A stretch of 64,000 nucleotides of DNA from Gracilariopsis chorda (Eukaryota; Rhodophyta; Florideophyceae; Gracilariales; Gracilariaceae), in NCBI GenBank assembly GCA_003194525.1, contig NBIV01000301.1, positions 20,646 to 84,645 on the forward strand, read 5' to 3'. The notes beneath the pieces were generated by a model. That model did no database searches. It saw nothing but the letters and a program-made list of their open reading frames with translations, and was not told the DNA's origin. A program made the position numbers and the translations under genes. Every line of letters starts with the position of its first letter. The first letter of the stretch is position 1. Positions 1 through 9,763 of the stretch are shown one piece after another.

Positions 1-1627
1 CCTGAATATTCTCTAAGGTTGGGGAACCGATAATCACATCCACTGGTGGGTCATCAACAACTAAAAAGTTTAAAAGGGTCTTGGACTCACCAAACAGCAC
101 AGGTACGTCTCTGACGACACCTCGTACTACACTAGAGCTTCCATCAGCGACTTTGATCTTCCTCGTCGTCGCTTCCGGTGAGAGCGTAAGTTCTTCCATC
201 AGAGAAGTGGAGAGAAGGTTTGGAACCGCTCCTGAGTCCAGCAATGCGTTAACTCTAGTTCCGAATAGCTTCAACTTCACCACTTTTAGTCTTCTGATAC
301 TTCCAGGCCTATGCGCAATAGCAACCTTTTGACTTCTAGCATTCTTCACAAACAGTTTTTGAATCTGTCTTTTTGCTTCTTCGGCATCTCCACGGAGCAG
401 CTGGCCAAACGTGAGCCCACATGAAGCATTTGCCAACTCAATGAGAACATTGTACCGTCCTACGAAGTCTGAAATTCCATGTTTTCGGGCCTTCTGGGCC
501 TTCTTCCTGGCCGGCTTGCGGGATTTAGGCTTGGCCTTCTTCCGACTTGGTAGGCCCTTCGTAAGGTCAATGACTGGACCCGGCTGAGGGTTGAGTAACT
601 CTCTCACAGCCAATCTTCCTGTCTTTGGCTGTTTCGGCAGCGCCCTGCCCTCAGCATCTCTCTTCGTAGCATTGACAGTCTCTTCTTCTTCCACTTCTTC
701 AGTCACTATTCCCACTGTGTACTGTTTATCGTTTCCTGAGTCTTTCAGTGTGTCTCCTTCTGTTTTCATATGTGTGTCATTAGCAGCGACGGCGGGCTGT
801 AGCATCTGGGGCTTTGACCAACACGTAGCTTCTGAGTGTCCCATCTTCCCACACCGTGGGCATCTGGTATTCCGGTGGGGATTCTTGTCGCAGCGGTTCG
901 CTCCATGTCCTGGCTTGTGGCAGAATGAACAGACACGAACATTGTTCTCCTCGGTCGAAGTTTGTTTCTTCTTAACCAAGAGGGTGAGTTCCGCTATCTG
1001 AGAGGTGAGATCATCTACCTTGTTCTCCAATGACTCCACCGTTTGTTCGGGGCGACGGAGAATCCTCATAGTGTGAGGTCGCTTACCTTCTCCTCCTTTC
1101 CTTTTTCCGATGTAGGCTTCACTGAAAGTTTCTCGGCAACGAACATAGTCCCGAATGGTACGCTTGAGCGATTCGTAGTCGCTTGCACCTCTTAACAACA
1201 CGTATTGAGCCAGGTCCATATGTTCCATGACTGCATTTCTCAGCAATCCAAACTTAGCTTCATTGTTGAAGTTAGCTTTCTTAAAAGCGCCATCCATATC
1301 TGTCAGAGAACTAGCCATGTCCAACGGACGGAGCTTGCAGTTCATGGCTCTTCGTATATACTCTTCCTGACTAACCACTTCAGAAAATTCTTCGATCATA
1401 GCTTGCTTCACAGCAGCGTAGTCATATGCTTCTTCAATTAACTTTCCTTCGTACGCGTAGGTTTTGTAATAGAATTCAAACGCCTTTCCTGTCAAACACG
1501 CCAGGAGTTGCGTTGCTTTTTCCGAATCATTAGTACCTTTCGCGACAACATTGTCAAAGAAAAAGAAGAACTTGACTACATCCGAGTCAGGTTCACCATT
1601 GAACACAATTGCTGAAGACGACGACAT
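1..1627 (-). CDS. Gypsy-type retrotransposon gag-protease polyprotein, 5' part (truncated by window edge)
   Basis: Reading the minus strand from ATG at 1627 gives about 542 codons without a stop up to base 1. The first ~190 residues look like a helical capsid-type gag. Two CCHC zinc knuckles follow at about residues 230-243 and 254-267 (CSFCHKPGHGANRC and CPRCGKMGHSEATC), then an acidic stretch and a Lys/Arg-rich linker, then a retropepsin-like region with the active-site sequence LLDSGAVPNLLS near residue 462. The order gag, zinc knuckles, protease is that of Ty3/Gypsy-like elements. RT and integrase would lie beyond the left edge. The start follows a primer-binding site and short LTR by 14-33 bases, as expected for gag. 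The frame is intact here, so this could be a young copy. The superfamily call rests on domain order and is moderately secure. Confidence 0.85.
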   Translation of the reverse strand, partial: MSSSSAIVFNGEPDSDVVKFFFFFDNVVAKGTNDSEKATQLLACLTGKAFEFYYKTYAYEGKLIEEAYDYAAVKQAMIEEFSEVVSQEEYIRRAMNCKLRPLDMASSLTDMDGAFKKANFNNEAKFGLLRNAVMEHMDLAQYVLLRGASDYESLKRTIRDYVRCRETFSEAYIGKRKGGEGKRPHTMRILRRPEQTVESLENKVDDLTSQIAELTLLVKKKQTSTEENNVRVCSFCHKPGHGANRCDKNPHRNTRCPRCGKMGHSEATCWSKPQMLQPAVAANDTHMKTEGDTLKDSGNDKQYTVGIVTEEVEEEETVNATKRDAEGRALPKQPKTGRLAVRELLNPQPGPVIDLTKGLPSRKKAKPKSRKPARKKAQKARKHGISDFVGRYNVLIELANASCGLTFGQLLRGDAEEAKRQIQKLFVKNARSQKVAIAHRPGSIRRLKVVKLKLFGTRVNALLDSGAVPNLLSTSLMEELTLSPEATTRKIKVADGSSSVVRGVVRDVPVLFGESKTLLNFLVVDDPPVDVIIGSPTLENIQ

Positions 1628-1641
1628 CGTTCTGAAAAGGT

Positions 1642-1659
1642 CCCTCCTCGAGAGTACCA
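1642..1659 (-). other. Primer-binding site of the left Gypsy-type element
   Basis: On the minus strand TGGTACTCTCGAGGAGG begins at the base after the proposed LTR end (..TTTCA). A TGG start complementary to a tRNA 3' CCA is the standard retroelement primer site. I could not name the tRNA with certainty. Confidence 0.5.
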
Positions 1660-1829
1660 TGAAAGCAACAAAGCGGCTTGCCTCCCCCTTCGGATGGGAA
1701 GGGGGGAGGGGCTGGCTTTTATTGACTCTGGCCCTTCAGCGAGATCGCTGGAGGGCCAATCAGACGTCTTCATAAAGGCTGGCGTGCCATACGCGCCAGC
1801 CAAGTCCGGCCACGTGGACATCCTCTACA
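1660..1829 (-). repeat. Short 5' LTR (170 bp) of the left Gypsy-type element
   Basis: On the minus strand this stretch starts TGTAGAGGATG and ends GCTTTCA, so it has TG...CA ends, and it contains AATAAAAG as a likely polyadenylation signal. It sits directly upstream of a TGG primer site and the gag start. The partner 3' LTR is outside the window, so the boundaries are inferred from the TG/CA ends and the primer site rather than from a repeat comparison. At 170 bp it would be a short LTR. Confidence 0.5.
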
Positions 1830-3038
1830 GGTATCAATGTTGTTGGAGGTATGATAAGTAGCACTTCGGCAATCCTACTTACCACTCCCATGAACAGAAG
1901 GTATCTTCCGGATCAGTTTGTAATATCTCAGTTCCACTGAGCTCTTTGTGATGGTTTGTTAGCCTCCACGATCTTTTTACAAACATTAACGATCTGTCGC
2001 TTGGCATAGTCTAATAGCGAAGAATAATCGGAATTGTTACACGCCGTGCAAGTCAATGTAGAAAACGCGCACAACGAGTAGGTTTTCTGAAAATGTGTGT
2101 GTTGAAGCTTTTGGTTAGCGTGAAGTATTTCTACAAAGAATGTTCACAAAAAAAATTGCCAAGTTCGTAATGAAGACATAGATATAGACCTAGAAAACAT
2201 TTGAGTTTAGAAGAAAGAGAATTCGAATCAAAGTTATTGCGGCACAAGAAAGCATTTCTAATTTTGTAGAGCGAAACCAAATCTTCAATCATAACTTCAT
2301 ATATGCTCTGGTGCTCTGCAAATAGAGGTCTTTAGGTTTAGCTTGTAAGTGTTTACGGCAAAAGAAAAAACGTATTAACGCATTAATACATTCCTGAATA
2401 CGCGAAAACGCGTTACCATTCTTCTTGTAATAAGGAGCAATGCTTTCTTGCACTTACGCAAACGTGAGATACATCCTTTTTATTGTATATATGTAAGTTA
2501 AGTACCTATTTTTGTGTAGATTTTAAGAATCTTGAGGCCTAGAATCAAACACTTCGGAACTGGCTTAGAGAATAATCTACGAGATTCAATTATTCTTGCG
2601 CAACACTTGTACAATTTCTATTTTATTCCCCCTACTGGTCATAGCTATATCTCTTGCACCGGCATGCGAATGAAACAAGTTTGCCCTGGTAAATGTGACA
2701 TATTGAAACACCTGAACATGTATTCTATCATAATCTTAAAAATTGATATATGACCATTTTGTGGCAATAACTGGGATCGATTTGCGAGTCCTGTCAGGTA
2801 GGAGAACAACGATGAACTATGTAAAGCAAATTGAACTCTGTCTGCATTGCTTGGCTTCGACTAGGTGCTACGTCCAAGATAGGATTACAACAAGATGCTA
2901 CTTCGGGAAGGTCTACATCGGTTTCACTTCAGTGAACAATAGGTGTACAAAAGACCAGAGAAATCACAACAACTTCGACCTCCAAGAAAGCCAACTTTTC
3001 TAGATATATATGCGTCCCACCATTGCAGAGGCGCACTC
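1830..3038. other. AT-rich intergenic DNA, nothing recognised
   Basis: No coding potential, repeat or RNA gene was recognised. The stretch is AT-rich with short ORFs that have no recognisable composition. Confidence 0.5.
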
Positions 3039-3177
3039 GTGACTCTTCTATTTTGCCATAATAGAAAGTATGAGAAAAGTAGTCATTTTCCTATTTTTCA
3101 TCATTTTCGAAGACCTTGACTTCCATTCTTGGAGACGAGTTGAGTAATGACTACCTCATGTGGCAAAATAGTGAGCC
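3039..3177. mobile_element. MITE-like element, copy 1
   Basis: Imperfect inverted ends: GTGACTCTTCTATTTTGCCA at the left and, read on the other strand, GGCTCACTATTTTGCCACAT at the right. The same ACTATTTTGCCA ends recur at 15782-15938. No coding capacity. It may be a non-autonomous DNA transposon; no clear target duplication was seen. Confidence 0.4.
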
Positions 3178-4059
3178 GTAAACACGCCCTTGGTACGAGG
3201 TCCTAGTGCTTCCCACGCGTTTTGGGCGTCTCGTGACAACTCAACTACACAGATTTAAAAGGCAGATATATGAGTTCAATGGGTGTGTTCCCAGGAAGCT
3301 CAGGTCTTTTGATGCTCCTTATTCAAGCCTCGTTTCTTGCTGAGGAGAAAGTAGAACAAATTGTTGCACTACTGACGTAAGCTCAACTACTTACGCTGAC
3401 ATGACCTCGTGCAGCTCGCGCTGCTCCGAGGATGAGCTAAAATAAACTCATGAGTCGCGCTTGGCACTGCCTGCCAAGTGCAGGGGACAGTAACGAAGAA
3501 GGAAGACTTCTCACTGCGACTTCTCCCCTTTGACGGACTCCGTGCGCTGCGCAAAATGTCCGCACCTCCAATACAAATCTCTCGAAAACGAGATAATGAA
3601 GAAACGGTTTTGCTTTTTGTGCTTTCTGGAGACACCCACTAGCGTATCTTAAGATATATGACGAGAGACAACCCTTTAGTATCATATCACGCAGCATCAG
3701 AAGTATGTCTATTCAAAAAGACCACATTCAATCTCACCTTATCGTCCGTGTGCTTCCGTAGGCCATGTATGAGAGCCTGCGTGATTGTACGAACGGACCT
3801 TTATTTCGCCAACGACGAAAGGTTAATTAAATACTACCAAACCTACGACCGACAAATATCTACTCTGAACCAGTCAGGTAGTACCACCGTAACAAAGCGT
3901 GTAAGAGTTTCTTATTTCTTAGATAAGGGTTTGTTCGCTCCGGCTTGCAGATGTTAACAGCTTTCTAACCGCTTACCGCCAGATCACGGTGAAGATCGCG
4001 AGAAAAGCCCCTGAGAAACAAGCCCGTAGGTTTAGCAACATTATGGCACCGAAGGAGTG
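3178..4059. other. Intergenic DNA without recognised genes
   Basis: Several overlapping ORFs under 100 codons lie on both strands between about 3380 and 3960. None shows a domain, signal peptide or conserved pattern that I can recognise, and they overlap each other, so I call no gene here. Confidence 0.4.
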
Positions 4060-4290
4060 AGGATTACTCAGCAAGCAAGAATTCCTGCGTTGCAGTCGAA
4101 TGGGTACATGTCAGGCAACCGTGCGATAAGCACATTATATATCGGAAAACTCGTGCAGCTACAGGTCACTGAAGGCAAAATTGGTTCCTCGCCAGCCGCT
4201 CGGGACCAGACTTCTTCTCGTGCCTCATAGTCCGCACTCGTCGGTCGATACAACTCATACCTAGCTGGTCCGCGCCTGTGGCTTGACATC
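4060..4290 (+). repeat. Dispersed 'CGATAAGC/ATTGGTTCC' repeat, copy 1
   Basis: Shares the block order 'aagcattcctgcgttgc', 'gggcaacagtgcgataagca', 'ttatatcgaaaaactcgtgc', 'aaaattggttcc', 'ggctcgggacca', 'tcgtgccc' and 'ccgcactcgt' with copies near 8.2, 12.4, 13.6, 16.7 and 17.1 kb. Non-coding. See the findings for its position relative to genes. Confidence 0.6.
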
Positions 4291-4469
4291 CAGCCAACCG
4301 CTAGGTGTTTTCGCGAAATGTTATGAATTCCTTGTCAACCACGGCAAGCTGGCTGTTAGAATAGCGAACCACGCGGGAAAGTTCTGCGTTGTGCTGGAAA
4401 GAACAGTTGGCTTCCTCTCAAGCACGATTCCTTCACCTCCATTGACGGCCTTCGGACGTAATACCTTAT

Positions 4470-4588
4470 GCCATCCAGGGTAAGGTATTGTCAAAATATA
4501 TTTTGACATTACCTTACCTTACTAATATGCCATCCAGGCTAGGGTAAGGTCAAGACCTATCTTGACATTAACCCTTACCCTGGATGGC
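4470..4588. repeat. Nested palindromic (hairpin) repeat
   Basis: GCCATCCAGGGTAAGG at the left is mirrored by CCTTACCCTGGATGGC at the right. Between them are two further palindromes, one centred on GTCAAAATATATTTTGAC and one on GGTCAAGACCTATCTTGAC. The whole block could fold as a long hairpin and resembles a small foldback MITE. Non-coding. Confidence 0.6.
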
Positions 4589-5446
4589 GAGCAGTCGCAC
4601 CCTTGCCATTCCTAATCAGTAATTATAAGGTCGACGTAAAAGGCAAAGAAGCCAGCACTAACTGGTTTTTGGGCTCTTCTTAACACCGACACGGTGTTTC
4701 AAACATTACAGTGTGCACAGACAGTACAACGACGACGACATTTCCAGTAAGGAGTCAGGACCTTCCTTCCATACTTTGTCCGAGCTGCCTGGAACCACAG
4801 TTCATCTAGACACTGCATCTGGTGTCAGGGGCTTGAGCCCCAAAGCCCCCGCGTCCATCAACAGTTGTCACAGGTTAGGTACCTTATGACAATGGCTTAC
4901 CGTGTTTGGTGTAGCGACAAACCTGAAGTTGCCATGGGAGACAATAGATTTATAGACCCAGAACGTTCAGCTTTGCATCTGGCTTTGCTCTTGACAGTTT
5001 CGACGTTTTTTTTGGAGAAAGACATTGAAAACAAACAAGTCGTCGTTGCCGTCGCCGTTGTTGGCGAATCTCTCTCACAAACACGGCTCACAACTACCAC
5101 TGTGAACTTGAAGAAAGTCTCCAGCAGATTTTTTGGAACCCCAATAAACAGAGAGCAACGTCACAATGGGTATTGGTGCATGCACAATCGCTCGTCAGGA
5201 CTTCATCCCTTCCTCCCGGCCATACATTCGCAACGAAACCTCATTCCAAATTCAATCTCATATTTCCACGAGTGTAGCAAAGGTATCTTGTTTCACCACA
5301 AGCATCTCGATTCTGGCACATTCCCCTATACCCTTCGTATATTATTTACCTGGTACCATACCCTGCCAGTAGTAGAAACTCAATCTTTTCCCCAGATAGC
5401 GTTCCAAGACTCCCAACATCAGTCACCATACTCGCTCCCGACTGCC
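4589..5446. other. Upstream region of the Lys/Tyr-rich peptide gene
   Basis: Contains a 224-codon ORF (4865-5539) without recognisable domains. It runs across the TATA box of the next gene and is probably chance. A direct-repeat-like pair of 'gacatt(a)accttac' motifs lies at its left edge. Nothing else recognised. Confidence 0.4.
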
Positions 5447-5454
5447 TATAAAAG
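5447..5454 (+). promoter_or_regulatory. TATA box of the Lys/Tyr-rich secreted peptide gene
   Basis: TATAAAAG lies 82 bases upstream of the ATG at 5536, with the E-box-like CACGTG a few bases downstream. The spacing leaves room for a short 5' leader. Confidence 0.55.
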
Positions 5455-5535
5455 AGAACACGTGATGGCATCAATACCACTTTCCTTTCATTCTCAGCTA
5501 CTAAACGGTGCACATCGTGTTCCTTCGTCCTCTAC

Positions 5536-5865
5536 ATGATCATCATGAGGTTTATCACGCTCATCTTCTTCGCTTTGCTTTCTAGTGTTGCTCTATCTGC
5601 CCCACCGCGGAAAGCCACCCACACGGCAGCCGCTGTGAAACTTGACACCACTGTTGAAGCACTTGCCACGGAACTGACGGCAGCTGAAGATCTGGTGCCG
5701 GTTGAACACTCTTATCACAAGGGATACCGTCCGTACAAACCGAAGTTCTACAAGAAACCGTACAAGAAGTTCCCGAAGTATAGGTACCCGAAGAAGAAGT
5801 TCTATAAGTTCCCGAAGTATAAGTATCCGAGGAAGAAGCATTACTTCCACAAGAGGCATCACTAG
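5536..5865 (+). CDS. Secreted Lys/Tyr-rich cationic peptide precursor
   Basis: The 109-residue product starts with a clear signal peptide (about residues 1-22: hydrophobic core FITLIFFALLSSVALS, cleavage near SA|PP). A mildly acidic, Ala/Glu-rich segment follows (about 23-55), then a strongly basic tail of about 52 residues built only from Lys, Tyr, Pro, Phe, Arg and His. The tail repeats KFPKY/RYPKKKFY-type units and ends in a His/Arg cluster. This prepro layout (signal, acidic pro-segment, cationic Tyr-rich mature part) is seen in secreted adhesive, wall-associated and antimicrobial peptides generally, but I do not recognise the family. Either ATG at 5536 or 5545 could start it; both keep the signal peptide. 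A TATA box lies just upstream. No cysteine is present, so any cross-linking would go through tyrosine or lysine. Function is inference. Confidence 0.75.
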   Translation: MIIMRFITLIFFALLSSVALSAPPRKATHTAAAVKLDTTVEALATELTAAEDLVPVEHSYHKGYRPYKPKFYKKPYKKFPKYRYPKKKFYKFPKYKYPRKKHYFHKRHH

Positions 5866-7304
5866 GCGGTTGAATATTGTCATGGATTGGTCGCAGGTTA
5901 ATTTGCTGCCTCTAGAGAAAACGAATGTGAACAACTGAAGGCGAGATGGATCTTGTAATGTTGTAGTCTTTCAAAGTGGGCGTTGTTCTGCATGCGTTTC
6001 AACAGTAAAGTACGGTACGAAACAGCTGTTTCGACTTGATTGCGTTGTTTAACCTGTTGAAGAGTTGGAAGTACCAAGGGTACTTCAAACTGTGCTCGTG
6101 TTGTACACAAATGCCTCCCAATGCTGCAACCCTTTAAACTCTTGACCAACTGATATAATCGCATGCCCGATTACAGCGAAGTGGAATCGATGGCAAAGCT
6201 CGCTTCTCGGGCGTAACGCAATGCTGCCTTTGCACAGCACTTCGAGCTGCACTGTATGTCTTGGGCGCATGTTACCGTGTTCCGAGGTATACCATCCTGC
6301 TACAAATAGTCAGATCTGCGTGTTCATACGTTTGAGACTTCCCGCCTTCATCACTACTCCTCTCGCAGAGCATGGCGCAGCAAAGCCGCCTCGTCCGCTC
6401 CATGGCAGATTGGGTCAAAACATCTGGCAACATATCTCTTAGAAACACTTTGATCTATCTCCTGTGTACCACTTCCATTTGGACAAGAATTGCTTATGTG
6501 GCTCTTATCTCTGTGCGTCACAATCGTTACGGCTGCTAGTAGGATTACTACCACTGCGCATGCCCTTCGTATTCAACCAATTCAACAAGAGCAACTTTCC
6601 GTACTTCATTTTCAAACCGTTCGATGCAACCTTCGGTTTGTTTAGTGCTCGCTGATACTAGAACAGCAACTCAGCCGTTAGAGAGGGCTGTGTTTTCAGT
6701 GTTCAAGACGCGAAACAGCAGTTGAGTGAACAAATCAGTAGCGAAATATCGCAAATAAAACCTGTATCTCACACAGATGGACGTTTGCACAGTCATAAGG
6801 GCGAACGAACAGAGCTTCTCACCGGAAAACACCAAACGAGGATTCAAGATGTGCGGGATACATCCGACAGATGATATCGTTTTGTTCGCCCTAACATGAC
6901 ATTTTAGCCACTCGAAGCCATACATAATCGCTTCAGTCGACAAAATGTGTCGGATGCTGGACAACCGACGCAAAGAGCTTTCTGGTTCGGTATTGAGTCA
7001 AAGAAAGGTGTTGAAATCGGCTCTAATCGATACGCCGTGCGGAGTGGTATTAACATCTGACGTGGCAATAAGTGTGATAAACTTGTCGAGAAGAAAGAAA
7101 ATGAGCGCAGAGCAGCTCAAGAGACGTTAGAGGCGAAGCACGTAGAGTGGGAGGCAGAAGGTGTTCGTATCCGGCAGGAGCGAAATCGCTTTGAAGAGAT
7201 GTGATCGAGGGTGTCGTGATGGTCCGAAATGTACAATTCAAGGTGCATGTAGATTAGGATGCTGCGCATATGCCGGCATGTTAGGTAGCATGCTTGACAG
7301 ATTG
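5866..7304. other. Intergenic DNA, no gene recognised
   Basis: Only short overlapping ORFs (at most about 100 codons) on both strands, without domains or signal peptides. The first ~100 bases are presumably the 3' UTR of the secreted peptide gene. Confidence 0.4.
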
Positions 7305-7718
7305 TGATGTTATCGCCTCCTGGGAAGCTCCTAAATAAGGGTTGACTGCATCACAATCAGCTGGAATGACGGGCAGGCGTCTGGCTGAAGCTCTCTGGGC
7401 CTCCCTCCTCTCCCATCTCAACCGAGGGACCGCTAGGGTACGCAGACACACAAGTTGTTCGAAGGTCGTTGGCTGCACGTTGGGCGAGTGCGCGGGGGAG
7501 GAGGATTGAGAACGAGGGCCAAGTTGGCGACAAACGACGGCGGCAAGTCTGTGAGTTGTGATTGATTGTGCGTTATTTAATTGTGTGAGGTAGCCGTTTG
7601 TCCACAGTTGTGAGCTCCAAGATTTCTGCGCGGCTGCGTTAGGAATAAACAACTGCTGCGTGATTATACAGCGTGCGAGTCGCTGCAGATTCTTGGTCTG
7701 CAAGTCACGAACTCTACA
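7305..7718 (+). repeat. Candidate LTR remnant next to a tRNA-Met-type primer site
   Basis: The stretch starts TGATGTTATC and ends GAACTCTACA, has AATAAA near its 3' end (about 7646), and is followed one base later by TGGTATCAGA. These are the signs of a 5' LTR plus primer site. No gag or pol follows, so it would be a relic or a small non-autonomous element. No second LTR was found by eye, so the boundaries are uncertain. Confidence 0.4.
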
Positions 7719-7719
7719 C

Positions 7720-7730
7720 TGGTATCAGAA
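7720..7730 (+). other. tRNA-Met-type primer-binding site motif
   Basis: TGGTATCAGAA matches the common retrotransposon primer site complementary to the 3' end of a methionine tRNA. It lies one base after a TG...CA stretch. Confidence 0.5.
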
Positions 7731-8159
7731 AAGCAAAGCAACACTGTGCGCTTTCCGAGTGCCGACCATTCTTATGCTTCTTGTCCCGCCAGAGTTGAGG
7801 GCCTCGTGCCCCGGAAAATGCTATGGGATACCGAAACCAGTACCCCGTATTTTGAAACGTTTTCAAAGATAATTTTATTTCTGTCTAATACATCTCATTT
7901 TTCGCCAAAACAAACCTTACATCCTGCTTTATCCGCAGGCCAAATTCATGTTAGCAGACATGTTATATGGAATACAAGATAGCGGAACTATCTATTTCGG
8001 TACCCCATATTTCTTAAATGTTTGTTCAATTTTGGTATTCTTTTTTCTCTACGCCACGTGTTGGTTTATTCATTAAATTTTAGCACAATTTTCCCATCAA
8101 TCTCGGTACCCTTGGTATCCCATAATTTTCGAGGGTTATGCATGGCCGCATCATCGCAC

Positions 8160-8460
8160 TGAATCAGTAAGAATAACTCAACGGTCCAAAGTTACGGTGG
8201 TGTGATCGATATCGGTCCTATGACTTCCATATCCCTAATCTCATTTCATTTTTCATTTCTCAAGCATTCCTGCGTTGCCGTTGATTGGCTACGCGTAGGC
8301 CGTTAGTGCGATAAGCCAGCTATATCAAAAAACTTGCGCAGTTACGGTTCTCTCGCAGCGAAAATTGGTTCCTTGCCGGAGGCTTGGGACCAATTCTGTC
8401 CCCTCTCGTGCCCCGTCTTTCGCTCGCGTTGGTCGATATAATCGCTAAAAACCCCTAAGA
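8160..8460 (+). repeat. Dispersed repeat, copy 2 (most complete)
   Basis: Begins with 'ataactcaacggtccaaagtt', continues through 'tttctcaagcattcctgcgttgccgttgattggct' (given here in two parts: the CAAGCATTCCTGCGTTGCCG block and the TTGATTGGCT CCAAT-type box), 'gtgcgataagcc', 'tatatcaaaaaacttgcgc' and 'aaaattggttcc', and ends at 'tctcgtgcccc'. The other five copies share this block order. Confidence 0.6.
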
Positions 8461-9763
8461 CCCCCTCCACCAATTTTAGTAATTGCGCTGGGTTGTTGAG
8501 AATCGGTATCTACTGTAATTTAATCCCCTAACAGGTGAAATCACCACGGACACTGTAGACATACAGAAGGGGGGGGGGGTCGCGCAATAGTGCCACTCTT
8601 GAGCATTGCCACACTCCATATAGTGCTACCCTAATTCGCGTCCCGCAACTATAGACGAGTAAGCTTGACTAGGAGCAGTAAACTCCAGCCCCCACCTTGG
8701 CGCAGCTCAAACAGCCAAGAAGCTTTTATCATCTGCGGAAGGCACGAGCTGCGCTTCTAAAAGCCAAAAGAGACGAGCGGAGAGGGCGTACTCGCCAATT
8801 GCTCATAACTGAAATGATGTACACGACTCTCAATGTCCACTTCCTACTAGTACTGCGCACTTCGGTATAGTGCCAAGCCAGCGGATATGGCACAGTAGAC
8901 CCCACTGTGCCTTCGTAAAATTACCCGCGGCTATCGAAACTCTGCCGCTGGCCACGCAGATCAGCTTGCTGAGATACCGATGTACCCTTTTCACTCGGTA
9001 ACATCAAGTCTTTCATCACAACCCCCCACAATTATGATTTTGGTTTGACGAAGGAAAGGAGATACATTTAGCCAAGCTTCAGAAAGAATGATACTGTTTA
9101 GTAGCATCTAATAGTCCAGAAGAGCAGCCGGACATCATCGCTGTCTGTATCTTCACATCTCTCTGGAAATCCACGTGACTTGCACTTGTGCACACTTCGT
9201 TCTTTCTTCTCTGCCCATATCTGCGCTTCAGGTTTGAAGCATATGCTTCACATCAGAAAGCATCGTTTGGTTTGTGAACAAATATCCTGTGAGTAAGAGT
9301 GCAAATGTAGCTCGTCCAGTATCGGTGAAGCATGCGAAAAATCACCTGACTTCACGAAGGAGTATGTTTCTTACGATTGTACTTGGAGGAAATGTGAGGA
9401 GCCCTGCTTGGTACATCGCATGATTGATGCACCTGATGCACAATGTTCGTGACTGTTTCGAATGCGCCCAGAGCGCTATTTCAGCACGCCTCGAGGAAAG
9501 GCCCGCAGTCACCTAGTCCGGAGTGTGATAAACGATGCGCATTGGCATGAAAAGACCTTCTGTTGCTCCACCAAACATGGTTTGAGTAAAATAGGAGGAA
9601 ATGGTATACGATATGTAAGGCACACTTCAACAGTGGATGTGAGTTAATGGCAACTGGGTCGATGGCCTCTTTACTAGGTATCTTCTGCCCAAACAAGAGC
9701 GCTTAAATAAGCATTCAATCTACAGTTTCGCGCCCTTTGGATATCTTACTGACACAATCCGAA
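8461..9763. other. Intergenic DNA downstream of the malectin-like gene
   Basis: Contains a run of G at about 8568-8579. No ORF with recognisable features and no repeat shared with other parts of the window. Confidence 0.4.

Noticed and set aside
4865-5539. 224-codon plus ORF upstream of the secreted peptide gene
   Set aside because: No domain or signal, mixed composition, and it runs over the TATA box and into the start of the better-supported gene.
8568-8579. Poly-G run
   Set aside because: Simple sequence with no structure around it.
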